Notes: generated by a model not told the origin, from the sequence alone. 64,000 nucleotides of DNA from Megachile rotundata (GCF_050947335.1 NC_134993.1:2170001-2234000), one strand, 5' to 3'; numbered from the stretch's first letter, positions 15,604 to 31,900 are shown. Numbers and translations are program-made.

Positions 15604-17399
15604 GATCACACAATCACGATCACACAATCACGATCACACAATCACGATCACACAATCACGATCACACAATCACGATCACACAATCACGATCACGCAATCA
15701 CGATCACACAATCACGATCACGCAGTCACACTATCACAATCACAATCACAATCACAATCACAATCACAATCACAATCACACAATCACACAATCACACAAT
15801 CACACAATCACAATCCCACAATCACAATCACACAATCACAGTCACACAATCACAATCACACAATCACACAGTCACAATCCCACAATCACGATCACACAAT
15901 CACGATCGCACAGTCACGATCACACGATCACGATCACACAATCACAATCACACAATCACAATCACACAATCACGATCACACAATGACCATCACACAATCA
16001 CCATCACACAATCACGATCACACAATCAAGGTCACACAATGACGATCACACAATCACCATCACACAATCACGATCACACAATCACAATCACACAATCACG
16101 ATCACACAATCACGATCACACAATCGCAATCACACAATCACAAACACACAGTCGCGATCACACGATCACGATCACACGATCACGATCACACAATCACAAT
16201 CACACAATCAAGGTCACACAATGACGATCACACCATCACCATCACACAATCACGACCACACAATCACGATCACACAATCACGATCACACAATCACGTTCA
16301 CACAATCACAAACACACAGTCGCGATCACTCGATCACGATCACACAATCACGATCACACAGTCACGATCACACAATCACAATCACACAATCACAATATCA
16401 CAATCGCAATCACACAATCACAATAACACAATCACCATCACACACTCACCATCACACAATCACGATCACACAATCACGATCACCCAATCACGATCACACT
16501 ATCACGATCACACAATCACAGTCACACAATCACTATCACACAATCACACAATCACGCAATCACAATCACACAATCACACAGTCACAATCCCACAATCACG
16601 ATCACACAATCACAATCCCACAATCAGAATCACACAATCACGATCACACAATCACAATCACGCAGTCACACTATCACAATCACAATCACAATCACAATCA
16701 CAATCACAATCACAATCACAATCACACAATCACACAATCACAATCCCACAATCACAGTCACACAATCACAGTCACACAATCACAATCACACAATCACACA
16801 GTCACAATCCCACAATCACGATCACACAATCACGATCGCACAGTCACGATCACACGATCACGATCACACAATCACAATCACACAATCACAATCACACAAT
16901 CACAATCACACAATCACAATCACACAATCACAATCACACAATCACCATCACACACTCACCATCACACAATCACGATCACACAATCACGATCACCCAAACA
17001 CGATCACACTATCACGATCACACAATCACAGTCACACAATCACAATCACACAATCACAATCACAATCACGATCACACAGTCACGATCACACGACCACGAT
17101 AACACGATCACGATCACACAATCACGATCACACAATCACGATCACACAATCGCTATCACACAATCGCTATCGCACAATCACAATCACACAATCACGATCA
17201 CACAATCACGATCACACAATCACGATCACACAATCACGATCACACAATCACGATCACACAAACACGATCACACAATCACGATCACACAATCACAGTCACA
17301 CAATCACGATCACACAATCACGATCACACAACCACGATCACACAATCGCTATCACACAATCGCTATCACACAATCACGATCACACAATCACGATCACAC

Positions 17400-17815
17400 A
17401 ATCACAATCACAATATCACAATCACACAGTCACACAATCACAATCACAATCACAATCACAATCACAATCACAATCACAATCACAATCACGATCACAGAAT
17501 CACAATCACACAGTCACACAATCACAATCACAATCAGAATCGCAATCACAATCACAATCACAATCACAATCACAATCACAATCACAATCACAATCACAAT
17601 CACAATCACAATCACAATCACAATCACAATCACAATCACAATCACAATCACAATCACAATCACAATCACAATCACAATCACAATCACAATCACAATCACA
17701 ATCACAATCACAATCACAATCACAATCACAATCACAATCACAATCACAATCACAATCACAATCACAATCACAATCACAATCACAATCACAATCACAATCA
17801 CACAATCACATCACA
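17400..17815. repeat. Complete hexamer cassette, long run of 47 units
   Basis: The cassette holds an AATATCAC entry, an AGTCACAC boundary, a short hexamer run, the CGATCACAGAATCAC hinge, a second AGTCACAC boundary, then 47 hexamers at 17520-17801. It exits through ACAATCACATCAC, in which one unit has lost bases. AGAATCGC variants sit near the start of the long run. The - strand of this run is open in two of three frames because its TGA falls in one frame only; that is a consequence of the 6-bp period. Confidence 0.92.
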
Positions 17816-18048
17816 CAATCACGATCACACAATCACGATCACACAATCACGATCACACAATCACGATCACACAATCACGATCACACAATCACGATCACAC
17901 AATCACGATCACACAATCACGATCACACAATCACAATCACACAATCAAGGTCACACAATGACGATCACACCATCACCATCACACAATCACGACCACACAA
18001 TCACGATCACACAATCACGGTCACAATATCACAATCACTCAGTCACAC

Positions 18049-18162
18049 AATCACAATCACAATAACAATCACAATCACAATCACAATCACAATCACAAAC
18101 ACAATCACAATCACAATCACAATAACAATCACAATCACAATCACAATCACAATCACAATCAC
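18049..18162. repeat. Hexamer run, 19 units
   Basis: This is the HOR B copy 2 counterpart of 15418-15603, reduced to 19 hexamers and carrying AATAAC and AAACAC variant units. It is bounded on the left by AGTCACAC and on the right by CGATCAC. Confidence 0.85.
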
Positions 18163-19959
18163 GATCACACAATCACGATCACACAATCACGATCACACAA
18201 TCACGATCACACAATCACGATCACACAATCACGATCACGCAATCACGATCACACAATCACGATCACGCAGTCACACTATCACAATCACAATCACAATCAC
18301 AATCACAATCACAATCACAATCACAATCACACAATCACACAATCACACAATCACACAATCACAATCCCACAATCACAATCACACAATCACAGTCACACAA
18401 TCACAATCACACAATCACACAGTCACAATCCCACAATCACGATCACACAATCACGATCGCACAGTCACGATCACACGATCACGATCACACAATCACAATC
18501 ACACAATCACAATCACACAATCACGATCACACAATCACCATCTCACAATCACCATCACACAATCACGATCACACAATCAAGGTCACACAATGACGATCAC
18601 ACAATCACCATCACACAATCACGATCACACAATCACAATCACACAATCACGATCACACAATCACGATCACACAATCGCAATCACACAATCACAAACACAC
18701 AGTCGCGATCACACGATCACGATCACACGATCACGATCACACAATCACAATCACACAATCAAGGTCACACAATGACGATCACACCATCACCATCACACAA
18801 TCACGACCACACAATCACGATCACACAATCACGATCACACAATCACGTTCACACAATCACAAACACACAGTCGCGATCACTCGATCACGATCACACAATC
18901 ACGATCACACAGTCACGATCACACAATCACAATCACACAATCACGATATCACAATCGCAATCACACAATCACAATAACACAATCACCATCACACACTCAC
19001 CATCACACAATCACGATCACACAATCACGATCACCCAATCACGATCACACAATCACAGTCACACAATCACTATCACACAATCACACAATCACGCAATCAC
19101 AATCACACAATCACACAGTCACAATCCCACAATCACGATCACACAATCACAATCCCACAATCACAATCACACAATCACGATCACACAATCACAATCACGC
19201 AGTCACACTATCACAATCACAATCACAATCACAATCACAATCACAATCACACAATCACACAATCACAATCCCACAATCACAATCACACAATCACAGTCAC
19301 ACAATCACAATCACACAATCACACAGTCACAATCCCACAATCACGATCACACAATCACGATCGCACAGTCACGATCACACGATCACGATCACACAATCAC
19401 AATCACACAATCACAATCACACAATCACAATCACACAATCACAATCACACAATCACAATCACACAATCACAATCACACAATCACCATCACACACTCACCA
19501 TCACACAATCACGATCACACAATCACGATCACCCAAACACGATCACACTATCACGATCACACAATCACAGTCACACAATCACAATCACACAATCACAATC
19601 ACAATCACGATCACACAGTCACGATCACACGATCACGATAACACGATCACGATCACACAATCACGATCACACAATCACGATCACACAATCGCTATCACAC
19701 AATCGCTATCGCACAATCACAATCACACAATCACGATCACACAATCACGATCACACAATCACGATCACACAATCACGATCACACAATCACGATCACACAA
19801 TCACGATCACACAAACACGATCACACAATCACGATCACACAATCACAGTCACACAATCACGATCACACAATCACGATCACACAACCACGATCACACAATC
19901 GCTATCACACAATCGCTATCACACAATCACGATCACACAATCACGATCACACAATCACA

Positions 19960-20390
19960 ATCACAATATCACAATCACACAGTCACACAATCACAATCAC
20001 AATCACAATCACAATCACAATCACAATCACAATCACAATCACAATCACGATCACAGAATCACAATCACACAGTCACACAATCACAATCACAATCAGAATC
20101 GCAATCACAATCACAATCACAATCACAATCACAATCACAATCACAATCACAATCACAATCACAACCACAATCACAATCACAATCACAATCACAATCACAA
20201 TCACAATCACAATCACAATCACAATCACAATCACAATCACAATCACAATCACAATCACAATCACAATCACAATCACAATCACAATCACAATCACAATCAC
20301 AATCACAATCACAATCACAATCACAATCACAATCACAATCACAATCACAATCACAATCACAATCACAATCACAATCACACAATCACATCA
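19960..20390. repeat. Complete hexamer cassette, long run of 50 units
   Basis: The order of parts is the same as at 17400-17815: a short hexamer run, the CGATCACAGAATCAC hinge, an AGTCACAC boundary, 50 hexamers at 20079-20378 (one AACCAC unit near 20164) and exit through ACAATCACATCAC. The AGAATCGC variant is shared with the HOR B copy 1 cassette, so the two are direct relatives that differ by three hexamers. Confidence 0.92.
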
Positions 20391-20520
20391 CACAATCACG
20401 ATCACACAATCACGATCACACAATCACGATCACACAATCACGATCACACAATCACGATCACACAATCACGATCACACAATCACGATCACACAATCACGAT
20501 CACACAATCACGATCACACA

Positions 20521-20919
20521 AACACGATCACACAATCACGACCACACAATCACAGTCACACAATCACAATCACACACTCCCAATCACACAATCACGATCA
20601 CACAATCACGATCACGCAATCACGATCACACAATCACGATCACACAATCAGGATCACACAATCACGATCACACAGTCACGATCGCACAATCAGAGTCACA
20701 CAATCACAATCACACAACCACAATCACACAATCACACAGTCACAATCCCACAATCACGACCACACAGTCACGATCACACAATCACAATCATACAATCACA
20801 ATCACACAATCACATTAACACAATCAGACAATCACACAGTCACACAATCACGATCACACAATCACGATCACACTATCACGATCACACAATCACGATCACA
20901 CAATCACAATCACACAATC
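20521..20919. repeat. Mosaic link with a HOR A fragment
   Basis: This stretch begins with ACAAACACG, CACTCCCAATC and CGATCAC units. From about 20680 to 20850 it carries the TCAGAGTCAC, ACAACCAC, CATACAATC and CATTAACAC series that is otherwise seen at about 2240-2410 and 6825-6990 in HOR A. The link therefore holds a displaced piece of HOR A. Confidence 0.72.
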
Positions 20920-22240
20920 ACAAACACACAGTCGCGATCACACGATCACGGTCACACGATCACGATCACACAATTACAATCACACAATCGAGGTCACACA
21001 ATGACGATCACACCATCACCATCACACAATCACGACCACACAATCACGATCACACAATCACGATCACACTATCACGTCCACACAATCACAAACACACAGT
21101 CGCGATCACACGATCACGATCACACAATCACGATCACACAATCACAATCACACAATCACAATATCACAATCGCAATCACACAATCACAATAACACAATCA
21201 GACAATCACACAATCACACAATCACACAATCACACAATCACGATCACACTATCACGATCACACAATCACGATCACACAACCACGATCACACAATCACGCT
21301 CACACTATCACGATCAGACAATCACAGTCACACAATCACAATCACACAATCACAATCACAATCACGATCACACAGTCACGATCACACCATCACGATCACA
21401 CGATCACGATCACACAATCACAATCACACAATCGTTATCACACAATCACGATCACACAATCACCATCCCACAATCACCATCACACAATCACCATCACACA
21501 ATCACGATCACACAATCACGATCACACAATCACGATCACTCAATCACAATCTCGCAATCACAATCACACAATCACAATCACACAATCACAATCATACAGT
21601 CACAATCACACAATCACAATCTCACAATCACAATCACACAATCACAATCACACAATCACAATCACACAATCACAATCACACAATCACAATCACACAATCA
21701 CAATCCCACAATCACAATCCCACAATCACAATCCCACAATCACAATCCCACAATCACACAATCACACAGTCACAATCTCACAATCACGATCACACAATCA
21801 CAATCACACAATCACAATCACACAATCACAATCACACAATCACACTGTCACAATCACACAATCACGATCACACAATCACGATCACACTGTCACGATCACA
21901 CAATCACACAGTCACAATCCCACAATCACGATCACACAATCACGATCGCACAGTCACGATCACACGATCACGATCACACAATCACAATCACACAATCACA
22001 ATCACACAATCACAATCACACAATCACGATCACACAATCACCATCACACAATCACACAGTCACAATCCCACAATCACGATAACACAATCACGATCGCACA
22101 GTCACGATCACACGATCACGATCACACAATCACAGTCACACAATCACAATCACACAATCACAATCACAATCACGATCACACAATCACGATCACACAATCA
22201 CAATCACACAATCAAGGCCACACAATGACGATCACACAAT
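20920..22240. repeat. Higher-order repeat C, copy 1
   Basis: This copy starts before the tag at 21001, whose left part reads TCGAGGTCAC instead of TCAAGGTCAC, and ends just past the tag at 22225. It is paired with 23041-24355: the tag offsets are 2130 and 2116. Landmarks are CGTCCAC after ACTATCAC near 21075, AATCATACAGTC near 21592, ACTGTCAC near 21842 and CGATAACAC near 22077. The C1 and C2 copies differ, for example ACTGTCACGATC near 21886 against ACAGTCACGATC near 24017. No gene is visible. Confidence 0.85.
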
Positions 22241-23040
22241 CACCATCACACAATCACGATCACACAATCACGATCACACAATCACGATCACACAATCACG
22301 ATCACACAATCACGATCACACAATCTCGATCACACAATCACGATCACACAATCACGATCACACAATCACGATCACACAATCACGATCACACAATCACGAT
22401 CACACAATCACGATCACACAATCACGATCACACAATCACGATCACACAACCACGATCACCCAATCACGATCACACTATCACGATCACACAATCACAGTCA
22501 CACAATCACTATCACACAATCACACAATCACGCAATCACAATCACACAATCACACAGTCACAATCCCACAATCACGATCACACAATCACAATCCCACAAT
22601 CACAATCACACAATCACGATCACACAATCACAATCACGCAGTCACACTATCACAATCACAATCACAATCACAATCACAATCACAATCACAATCACAATCA
22701 CTATCACACAATCACACAATCACAATCCCACAATCACAATCACACAATCACAGTCACACAATCACAATCACACAATCACACAGTCACAATCCCACAATCA
22801 CGATCACACAATCACGATCGCACAGTCACGGTCACACGATCACGATCACACAATCACAATCACACAATCACAATCACACAATCACAATTACACAATCACC
22901 ATCACACACTCACCATCACACAATCACGATCACACAATCACGATCACCCAATCACGATCACACTATCACGATCACACAATCACAGTCACAAAATCACAAT
23001 CACACAATCACAATCACAATCACGATCACACAGTCACAAT
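22241..23040. repeat. Spacer between HOR C copies
   Basis: A homogeneous run of GATCAC 14-mers occupies 22240-22450. It is followed by the GATCACCCAATC variant, ACGCAATCAC, a CGCAGTCACAC module and a hexamer run of about nine units near 22645-22700 ending in CTATCAC. These modules match HOR B around 16485-16700 and 19030-19250, so HOR B material lies inside the HOR C period. Confidence 0.75.
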
Positions 23041-24355
23041 CACACAATCACAAACACACAGTCGCGATCACACAATCACGATCACACGATCACGATCACA
23101 CAATTACAATCACACAATCGAGGTCACACAATGACGATCACACCATCACCATCACACAATCACGACCACACAATCACGATCACACAATCACGATCACACT
23201 ATCACGTCCACACAATCACAAACACACAGTCGCGATCACACGATCACGATCACACAATCACGATCACACAGTCACGATCACACAATCACAATCACACAAT
23301 CACAATATCACAATCGCAATCACACAATCACAATAACACAATCAGACAATCACACAATCACACAATCACACAATCACACAATCACGATCACACTATCACG
23401 ATCACACAATCACGATCACACAACCACGATCACACAATCACGATCACACTATCACGATCAGACAATCACAGTCACACAATCACAATCACACAATCACAAT
23501 CACAATCACGATCACACAGTCACGATCACACCATCACGATCACACGATCACGATCACACAATCACAATCACACAATCGTTATCACACAATCACGATCACA
23601 CAATCACCATCCCACAATCACCATCACACAATCACCATCACACAATCACGATCACACAATCACGATCACACAATCACGATCACTCAATCACAATCACGCA
23701 ATCACAATCACACAATCACAATCACACAATCACAATCATACAGTCACAATCACACAATCACAATCTCACAATCACAATCACACAATCACAATCACACAAT
23801 CACAATCACACAATCACAATCACACAATCACAATCACACAATCACAATCCCACAATCACAATCCCACAATCACAATCCCACAATCACAATCCCACAATCA
23901 CACAATCACACAGTCACAATCTCACAATCACGATCACACAATCACAATCACACAATCACAATCACACAATCACACTGTCACAATCACACAATCACGATCA
24001 CACAATCACGATCACACAGTCACGATCACACAATCACACAGTCACAATCCCACAATCACGATCACACAATCACGATCGCACAGTCACGATCACACGATCA
24101 CGATCACACAATCACAATCACACAATCACAATCACACAATCACAATCACACAATCACGATCACACAATCACCATCACACAATCACACAGTCACAATCCCA
24201 CAATCACGATAACACAATCACGATCGCACAGTCACGATCACACGATCACGATCACACAATCACAGTCACAGAATCACAATCACACAATCACAATCACAAT
24301 CACGATCACACAATCACAATCACACAATCAAGGCCACACAATGACGATCACACAA
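23041..24355. repeat. Higher-order repeat C, copy 2
   Basis: This is the second copy, with the TCGAGGTCAC tag at 23131 and the TCAAGGCCAC tag at 24341. It repeats the CGTCCAC, AATATCAC, CGTTATC, AATCATACAGTC, AATCCC cluster, ACTGTCAC and CGATAACAC series in the same order. The GATCACGCTCAC unit of copy 1 near 21296 reads GATCACGATCAC here. Confidence 0.85.
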
Positions 24356-25216
24356 TCACCATCACACAATCACGATCACACAATCACGATCACACAATCA
24401 CGTTCACACAATAACAAACACACAGTCGCGATCACTCGATCACGATCACACAATCACGATCACACAGTCACGATCACACAATCACAATCACACAATCACG
24501 ATCACACAATCACGATCACACAATCACGATCACACAATCACGATCACACAATCACCATCACACAATCACGATCACACAATCACGATCACACAATCACGAT
24601 CACACAATCACCATCACACAATCACGATCACACAATCACGATCACACAATCACGATCACACAATCACGATCACACAATCACGATCACACAATCACGACCA
24701 CACAATCACAATCACACAATCAAGGTCACGCAATGACGATCACACCATCATCATCACACAATCACGACCACACAATCACGATCACACAATCACGGTCACA
24801 GAATCACGATCACAATATCACAATCACTCAGTCACACAATCACAATCACAATAACAATCACAATCACAATCACAATCACAATCATGATCACACAATCACA
24901 ATCACACAATCACGATCACACAATCACCATCACACAATCACGATTACACAATCACGATCACACAATCACGATCACACAATCACGATCAGACTATCACGAT
25001 CACACAATCACAGTCACACAATCACAATCACACAATCACAATCACACAGTCACAATCTCACAATCACGATCACACAATCACGATCGCACAGTCACGATCA
25101 CACGATCACGATCACACAATCACAATCACACAATCACAATCACACAATCACGACCACACAATCACCATCACAGAATCACCATCACACAATCACGATCACA
25201 CAATCAAGGGCACACA
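24356..25216. repeat. Mosaic link with short hexamer run
   Basis: GATCAC 14-mers with two CACCATCAC units run from about 24480 to 24710. They are followed by the tag at 24733 (ACGCAATGACG, CATCATCAC). A short hexamer run of about seven units with AATAAC lies at 24838-24885 and ends at CATGATCAC. From about 24900 to 25200 the sequence resembles parts of 11860-12000. No gene is visible. Confidence 0.72.
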
Positions 25217-28200
25217 ATGACGATCACACAATCACCATCACACAATCACGACCACTCAATCACGATCACACAATCACGATCACACAATCACGATCACACA
25301 ATCACGATCACACAATCACGATCACACAATCACGTTCACACAATCACAAACACAGAGTCGCGATCACACGATCACGATCACACAACCACGATCACACAAT
25401 CACAATCACACAATCACAATCCCACAATCACAATCCCACAATCACAATCCCACAATCACAATCCCACAATCACAATCCCACAATCACACAATCACACAGT
25501 CACAATCCCACAATCACGATCACACAATCACGATCACACAATCACGATCACACAATCACGATCACACAATCACAATCACACAATCACACTGTCACAATCC
25601 CACAATCACGATCACACAATCACGATCACACGATCACGATCACACAATCACCATCACACAATCACCATCACACAATCACGTCCACTCAATCACGATCACA
25701 CAATCACGATCACACAATCACGATCACACAATCACGTTCACACAATCACAAACACAGAGTCGCGATCACACGATCACGATCACACAACCACGATCACACA
25801 ATCACAATCACACAATCAAGGTCACACAATGACGATCACACCAACACCATCACACAATCACGACCACACAATCACGATCACACAATCACGATCACACAAT
25901 CACGTTCACACAATCACAAACACACAGTCGCGATCACTCGATCACGATCACACAATCACGATCACACAGTCACGATCACACAATCACAATCACACAATCA
26001 CAATATCACCATCGCAATCACACAATCACAATAACACAATCAGACAATCACACAATCACACAATCACACAATCACACAATCGCGATCAGACTATCACGAT
26101 CACACAATCACGATCACACAATCACGATCACAGAGTCACGATCACACTATCACGATCAGACAATCACAGTCACACAATCACAATCACACAATCACAATCA
26201 CAATCACGATCACACAGTCACGATCACACCATCACGATCACACGATCACGATCACACAATCACAATCACACAATCGTTATCACACAATCACGATCACACA
26301 ATCACCATCCCACAATCACCATCACACAATCACCATCACACAATCACGATCACACAATCACGATCACACAATCACGATCACACAATCACAATCACGCAAT
26401 CACAATCACACAATCACAATCTCACAATCACAATCACACAATCACAATCACACAATCACAATCACACAATCACAATCACACAATCACAATCACACAATCA
26501 CAATCACACAATCACAATCACACAATCACAATCACACAATCACAATCACACAATCACAATCACACAATCACAATCACACAATCACAATCCCACAATCACA
26601 CAATCACACAGTCACAATCCCACAATCACGATCACAGAATCACGATCACACAATCACAATCACACAATCACAATCACACAATCACACTGTCACAATCCCA
26701 CAATCACGATCACATAATCACGATCACACAGTCACGATCACACGATCGCGATCACACAATAACAATCACACAATCACAATCACACAATCACGAGCACACA
26801 ATCACGATCACACAATCACCATCACACAATCACGATCACACAATCGCGATCACACAATCACGATCACACTATCACGATCACACTCTCACGATCACACAAT
26901 CACAGTCACACAATCACAATCACACAATCACAATCACAATCACGATCACACAGTCACGATCACACAATCACGATCACACGATCACGATCACACAATCACA
27001 ATCACACAATCGTTATCACACAATCACGATCACACAATCACCATCACACAATCAAGGCCACACAATGACGATCACACAATCACCATCACACAATCACAAT
27101 CACACAATCACAATCACACAATCACAATCACACAATCACAATCACACAATCACAATCACACAATCACAATCACACAATCACAATCACACAATCACAATCA
27201 CACAATCACAATCACACAATCACAATCACACAATCACAATCACACAATCACAATCACACAATCACAATCACACAATCACAATCACACAATCACAATCACA
27301 CAATCACAATCACACAATCACAATCACACAATCACAATCACACAATCACAATCACACAATCACAATCACACAATCACAATCACACAATCACAATCACACA
27401 ATCACAATCACACAATCACAATCACACAATCACAATCACACAATCACAATCACACAATCACAATCACACAATCACAATCACACAATCACAATCACACAAT
27501 CACAATCACACAATCACAATCACACAATCACAATCACACAATCACAATCACACAATCACAATCACACAATCACAATCACACAATCACAATCACACAATCA
27601 CAATCACACAATCACAATCACACAATCACAATCACACAATCACAATCACACAATCACAATCACACAATCACAATCACACAATCACAATCACACAATCACA
27701 ATCACACAATCACAATCACACAATCACAATCACACAATCACAATCACACAATCACAATCACACAATCACAATCACACAATCACAATCACACAATCACAAT
27801 CACACAATCACAATCACACAATCACAATCACACAATCACAATCACACAATCACAATCACACAATCACAATCACACAATCACAATCACACAATCACAATCA
27901 CACAATCACAATCACACAATCACAATCACACAATCACAATCACACAATCACAATCACAATCACACAACCACAATCACACAATCACAATCACACAATCACA
28001 ATCACACAATCACAATCACACAATCACAATCACACAATCACAATCACACAATCACAATCACACAATCACAATCACACAATCACAATCACACAATCACAAT
28101 CACACAATCACAATCACACAATCACAATCACACAATCACAATCACACAATCACAATCACACAATCACAATCACACAATCACAATCACACAATCACAATCA

Positions 28201-28902
28201 CACAATCACAATCACACAATCACAATCACACAATCACAATCACACAATCACAATCACACAATCACAATCACACAATCACAATCACACAATCACAATCACA
28301 CAATCACGATCACACAATCACGATCACACAATCACGATCACACAATCACAATCACACAATCACAATCACACAATCACAGTCACACAATCACAGTCACACA
28401 ATCACAATCACACAATCACAATCACACAATCACAATCACACAATCACAATCCCACAATCACAATCCCACAATCACAATCCCACAATCACAATCCCACAAT
28501 CACACAATCACACAGTCACAATCTCACAATCACGATCACACAATCACAATCACACAATCACAATCACACAATCACACTGTCACAATCACACAATCACGAT
28601 CACACAATCACGATCACACAGTCACGATCACACAATCACACAGTCACAATCCCACAATCACGATCACACAATCACGATCGCACAGTCACGATCACACGAT
28701 CACGATCACACAATCACAATCACACAATCACAATCACACAATCACAATCACACAATCACGATCACACAATCACCATCACACAATCACACAGTCACAATCC
28801 CACAATCACGATAACACAATCACGATCGCACAGTCACGACCACACAATCACCATCACAGAATCACCATCACACAATCACGATCACACAATCAAGGGCACA
28901 CA
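25217..28902. repeat. Higher-order repeat D, copy 1 (3686 bp)
   Basis: This is the first of three tandem copies. Each begins with a tag reading TCAAGGGCACACAATGACG (ATG 25217, 28903, 32407) and contains, in order, AGAGTCGCGATC, a five-unit AATCCC cluster, ACTGTCAC, CGTCCACTC, a second AGAGTCGC, a tag followed by ACCAACACC (25829), CACCATCGC, the CGTTATC set, a short AATCAC array, ACGAGCACAC, ACTCTCACG, a TCAAGGCCAC tag (27065) and a long pure 14-mer array. The variant order is so well kept that the copies must be recent duplicates. Confidence 0.93.
27091..28307. repeat. Pure (ACAATCACAATCAC)n array, about 1.2 kb
   Basis: About 87 copies of the G-free 14-mer occur with essentially no variation. 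The only breaks I see are one extra AATCAC hexamer and an ACAACCAC unit, adjacent to each other at about 27955-27970. The array follows the TCAAGGCCAC tag at 27065 and ends where GATCAC units return. There is no GATC and no CpG across the array. Confidence 0.93.
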
Positions 28903-31900
28903 ATGACGATCACACAATCACCATCACACAATCACGACCACTCAATCACGATCACACAATCACGATCACACAATCACGATCACACAATCACGATCACACA
29001 ATCACGATCACACAATCACGTTCACACAATCACAAACACAGAGTCGCGATCACACGATCACGATCACACAACCACGATCACACAATCACAATCACACAAT
29101 CACAATCCCACAATCACAATCCCACAATCACAATCCCACAATCACAATCCCACAATCACAATCCCACAATCACACAATCACACAGTCACAATCCCACAAT
29201 CACGATCACACAATCACGATCACACAATCACGATCACACAATCACGATCACACAATCACAATCACACAATCACACTGTCACAATCCCACAATCACGATCA
29301 CACAATCACGATCACACGATCACGATCACACAATCACCATCACACAATCACCATCACACAATCACGTCCACTCAATCACGATCACACAATCACGATCACA
29401 CAATCACGTTCACACAATCACAAACACAGAGTCGCGATCACACGATCACGATCACACAACCACGATCACACAATCACAATCACACAATCAAGGTCACACA
29501 ATGACGATCACACCAACACCATCACACAATCACGACCACACAATCACGATCACACAATCACGATCACACAATCACGTTCACACAATCACAAACACACAGT
29601 CGCGATCACTCGATCACGATCACACAATCACGATCACACAGTCACGATCACACAATCACAATCACACAATCACAATATCACCATCGCAATCACACAATCA
29701 CAATAACACAATCAGACAATCACACAATCACACAATCACACAATCACACAATCGCGATCAGACTATCACGATCACACAATCACGATCACACAATCACGAT
29801 CACAGAGTCACGATCACACTATCACGATCAGACAATCACAGTCACACAATCACAATCACACAATCACAATCACAATCACGATCACACAGTCACGATCACA
29901 CCATCACGATCACACGATCACGATCACACAATCACAATCACACAATCGTTATCACACAATCACGATCACACAATCACCATCCCACAATCACCATCACACA
30001 ATCACCATCACACAATCACGATCACACAATCACGATCACACAATCACGATCACACAATCACAATCACGCAATCACAATCACACAATCACAATCTCACAAT
30101 CACAATCACACAATCACAATCACACAATCACAATCACACAATCACAATCACACAATCACAATCACACAATCACAATCACACAATCACAATCACACAATCA
30201 CAATCACACAATCACAATCACACAATCACAATCACACAATCACAATCACACAATCACAATCCCACAATCACACAATCACACAGTCACAATCCCACAATCA
30301 CGATCACACAATCACGATCACACAATCACAATCACACAATCACAATCACACAATCACACTGTCACAATCCCACAATCACGATCACATAATCACGATCACA
30401 CAGTCACGATCACACGATCGCGATCACACAATAACAATCACACAATCACAATCACACAATCACGAGCACACAATCACGATCACACAATCACCATCACACA
30501 ATCACGATCACACAATCGCGATCACACAATCACGATCACACTATCACGATCACACTCTCACGATCACACAATCACAGTCACACAATCACAATCACACAAT
30601 CACAATCACAATCACGATCACACAGTCACGATCACACAATCACGATCACACGATCACGATCACACAATCACAATCACACAATCGTTATCACACAATCACG
30701 ATCACACAATAACCATCACACAATCAAGGCCACACAATGACGATCACACAATCACCATCACACAATCACAATCACACAATCACAATCACACAATCACAAT
30801 CACACAATCACAATCACACAATCACAATCACACAATCACAATCACACAATCACAATCACACAATCACAATCAAACAATCACAATCACACAATCACAATCA
30901 CACAATCACAATCACACAATCACAATCACACAATCACAATCACACAATCACAATCACACAATCACAATCACACAATCACAATCACACAATCACAATCACA
31001 CAATCACAATCACACAATCACAATCACACAATCACAATCACACAATCACAATCACACAATCACAATCACTCAATCACAATCACACAATCACAATCACACA
31101 ATCACAATCACACAATCACAATCACACAATCACAATCACACAATCACAATCACACAATCACAATCACACAATCACAATCACACAATCACAATCACACAAT
31201 CACAATCACACAATCACAATCACACAATCACAATCACACAATCACAATCACACAATCACAATCACACAATCACAATCACACAATCACAATCACACAATCA
31301 CAATCACACAATCACAATCACACAATCACAATCACACAATCACAATCACACAATCACAATCACACAATCACAATCACACAATCACAATCACACAATCACA
31401 ATCACACAATCACAATCACAATCACACAATCACAATCACACAATCACAATCACACAATCACAATCACACAATCACAATCACACAATCACAATCACACAAT
31501 CACAATCACACAACCACAATCACACAATCACAATCACACAATCACAATCACACAATCACAATCACACAATCACAATCACACAATCACAATCACACAATCA
31601 CAATCACACAATCACAATCACACAATCACAATCACACAATCACAATCACACAATCACAATCACACAATCACAATCACACAATCACAATCACACAATCACA
31701 ATCACACAATCACAATCACACAATCACAATCACACAATCACAATCACACAATCACAATCACACAATCACAATCACACAATCACAATCACACAATCACAAT
31801 CACACAATCACGATCACACAATCACGATCACACAATCACAATCACACAATCACAATCACACAATCACAGTCACACAATCACAGTCACACAATCACAATCA

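Larger units (their letters stand above)
15249..17957. repeat. Higher-order repeat B, copy 1
   Basis: This 2709-bp copy runs from the tag at 15249 to the tag at 17958. Landmarks in order are ACGGTCACAATATC, a hexamer cassette, a CGCAGTCACAC module, tags at 16039 and 16221 (182 bp apart), the GATCACCCAATC variant, two further CGCAGTCAC and octamer modules, paired CGCTATC variants, a second hexamer cassette and a run of plain GATCAC units. Copy 2 shows the same order. No gene is visible. Confidence 0.9.
17958..20520. repeat. Higher-order repeat B, copy 2
   Basis: Tags at 17958, 18590 and 18772 match 15249, 16039 and 16221 at offsets 2709, 2551 and 2551. The copy repeats the GATCACCCAATC, CGCAGTCAC, CGCTATC and cassette series and ends in plain GATCAC units. 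Compared with copy 1 the first hexamer run is shorter and the second is longer by three units. Past about 20520 the two diverge: copy 1 goes to a new tag, copy 2 to ACAAACACG. Confidence 0.9.
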
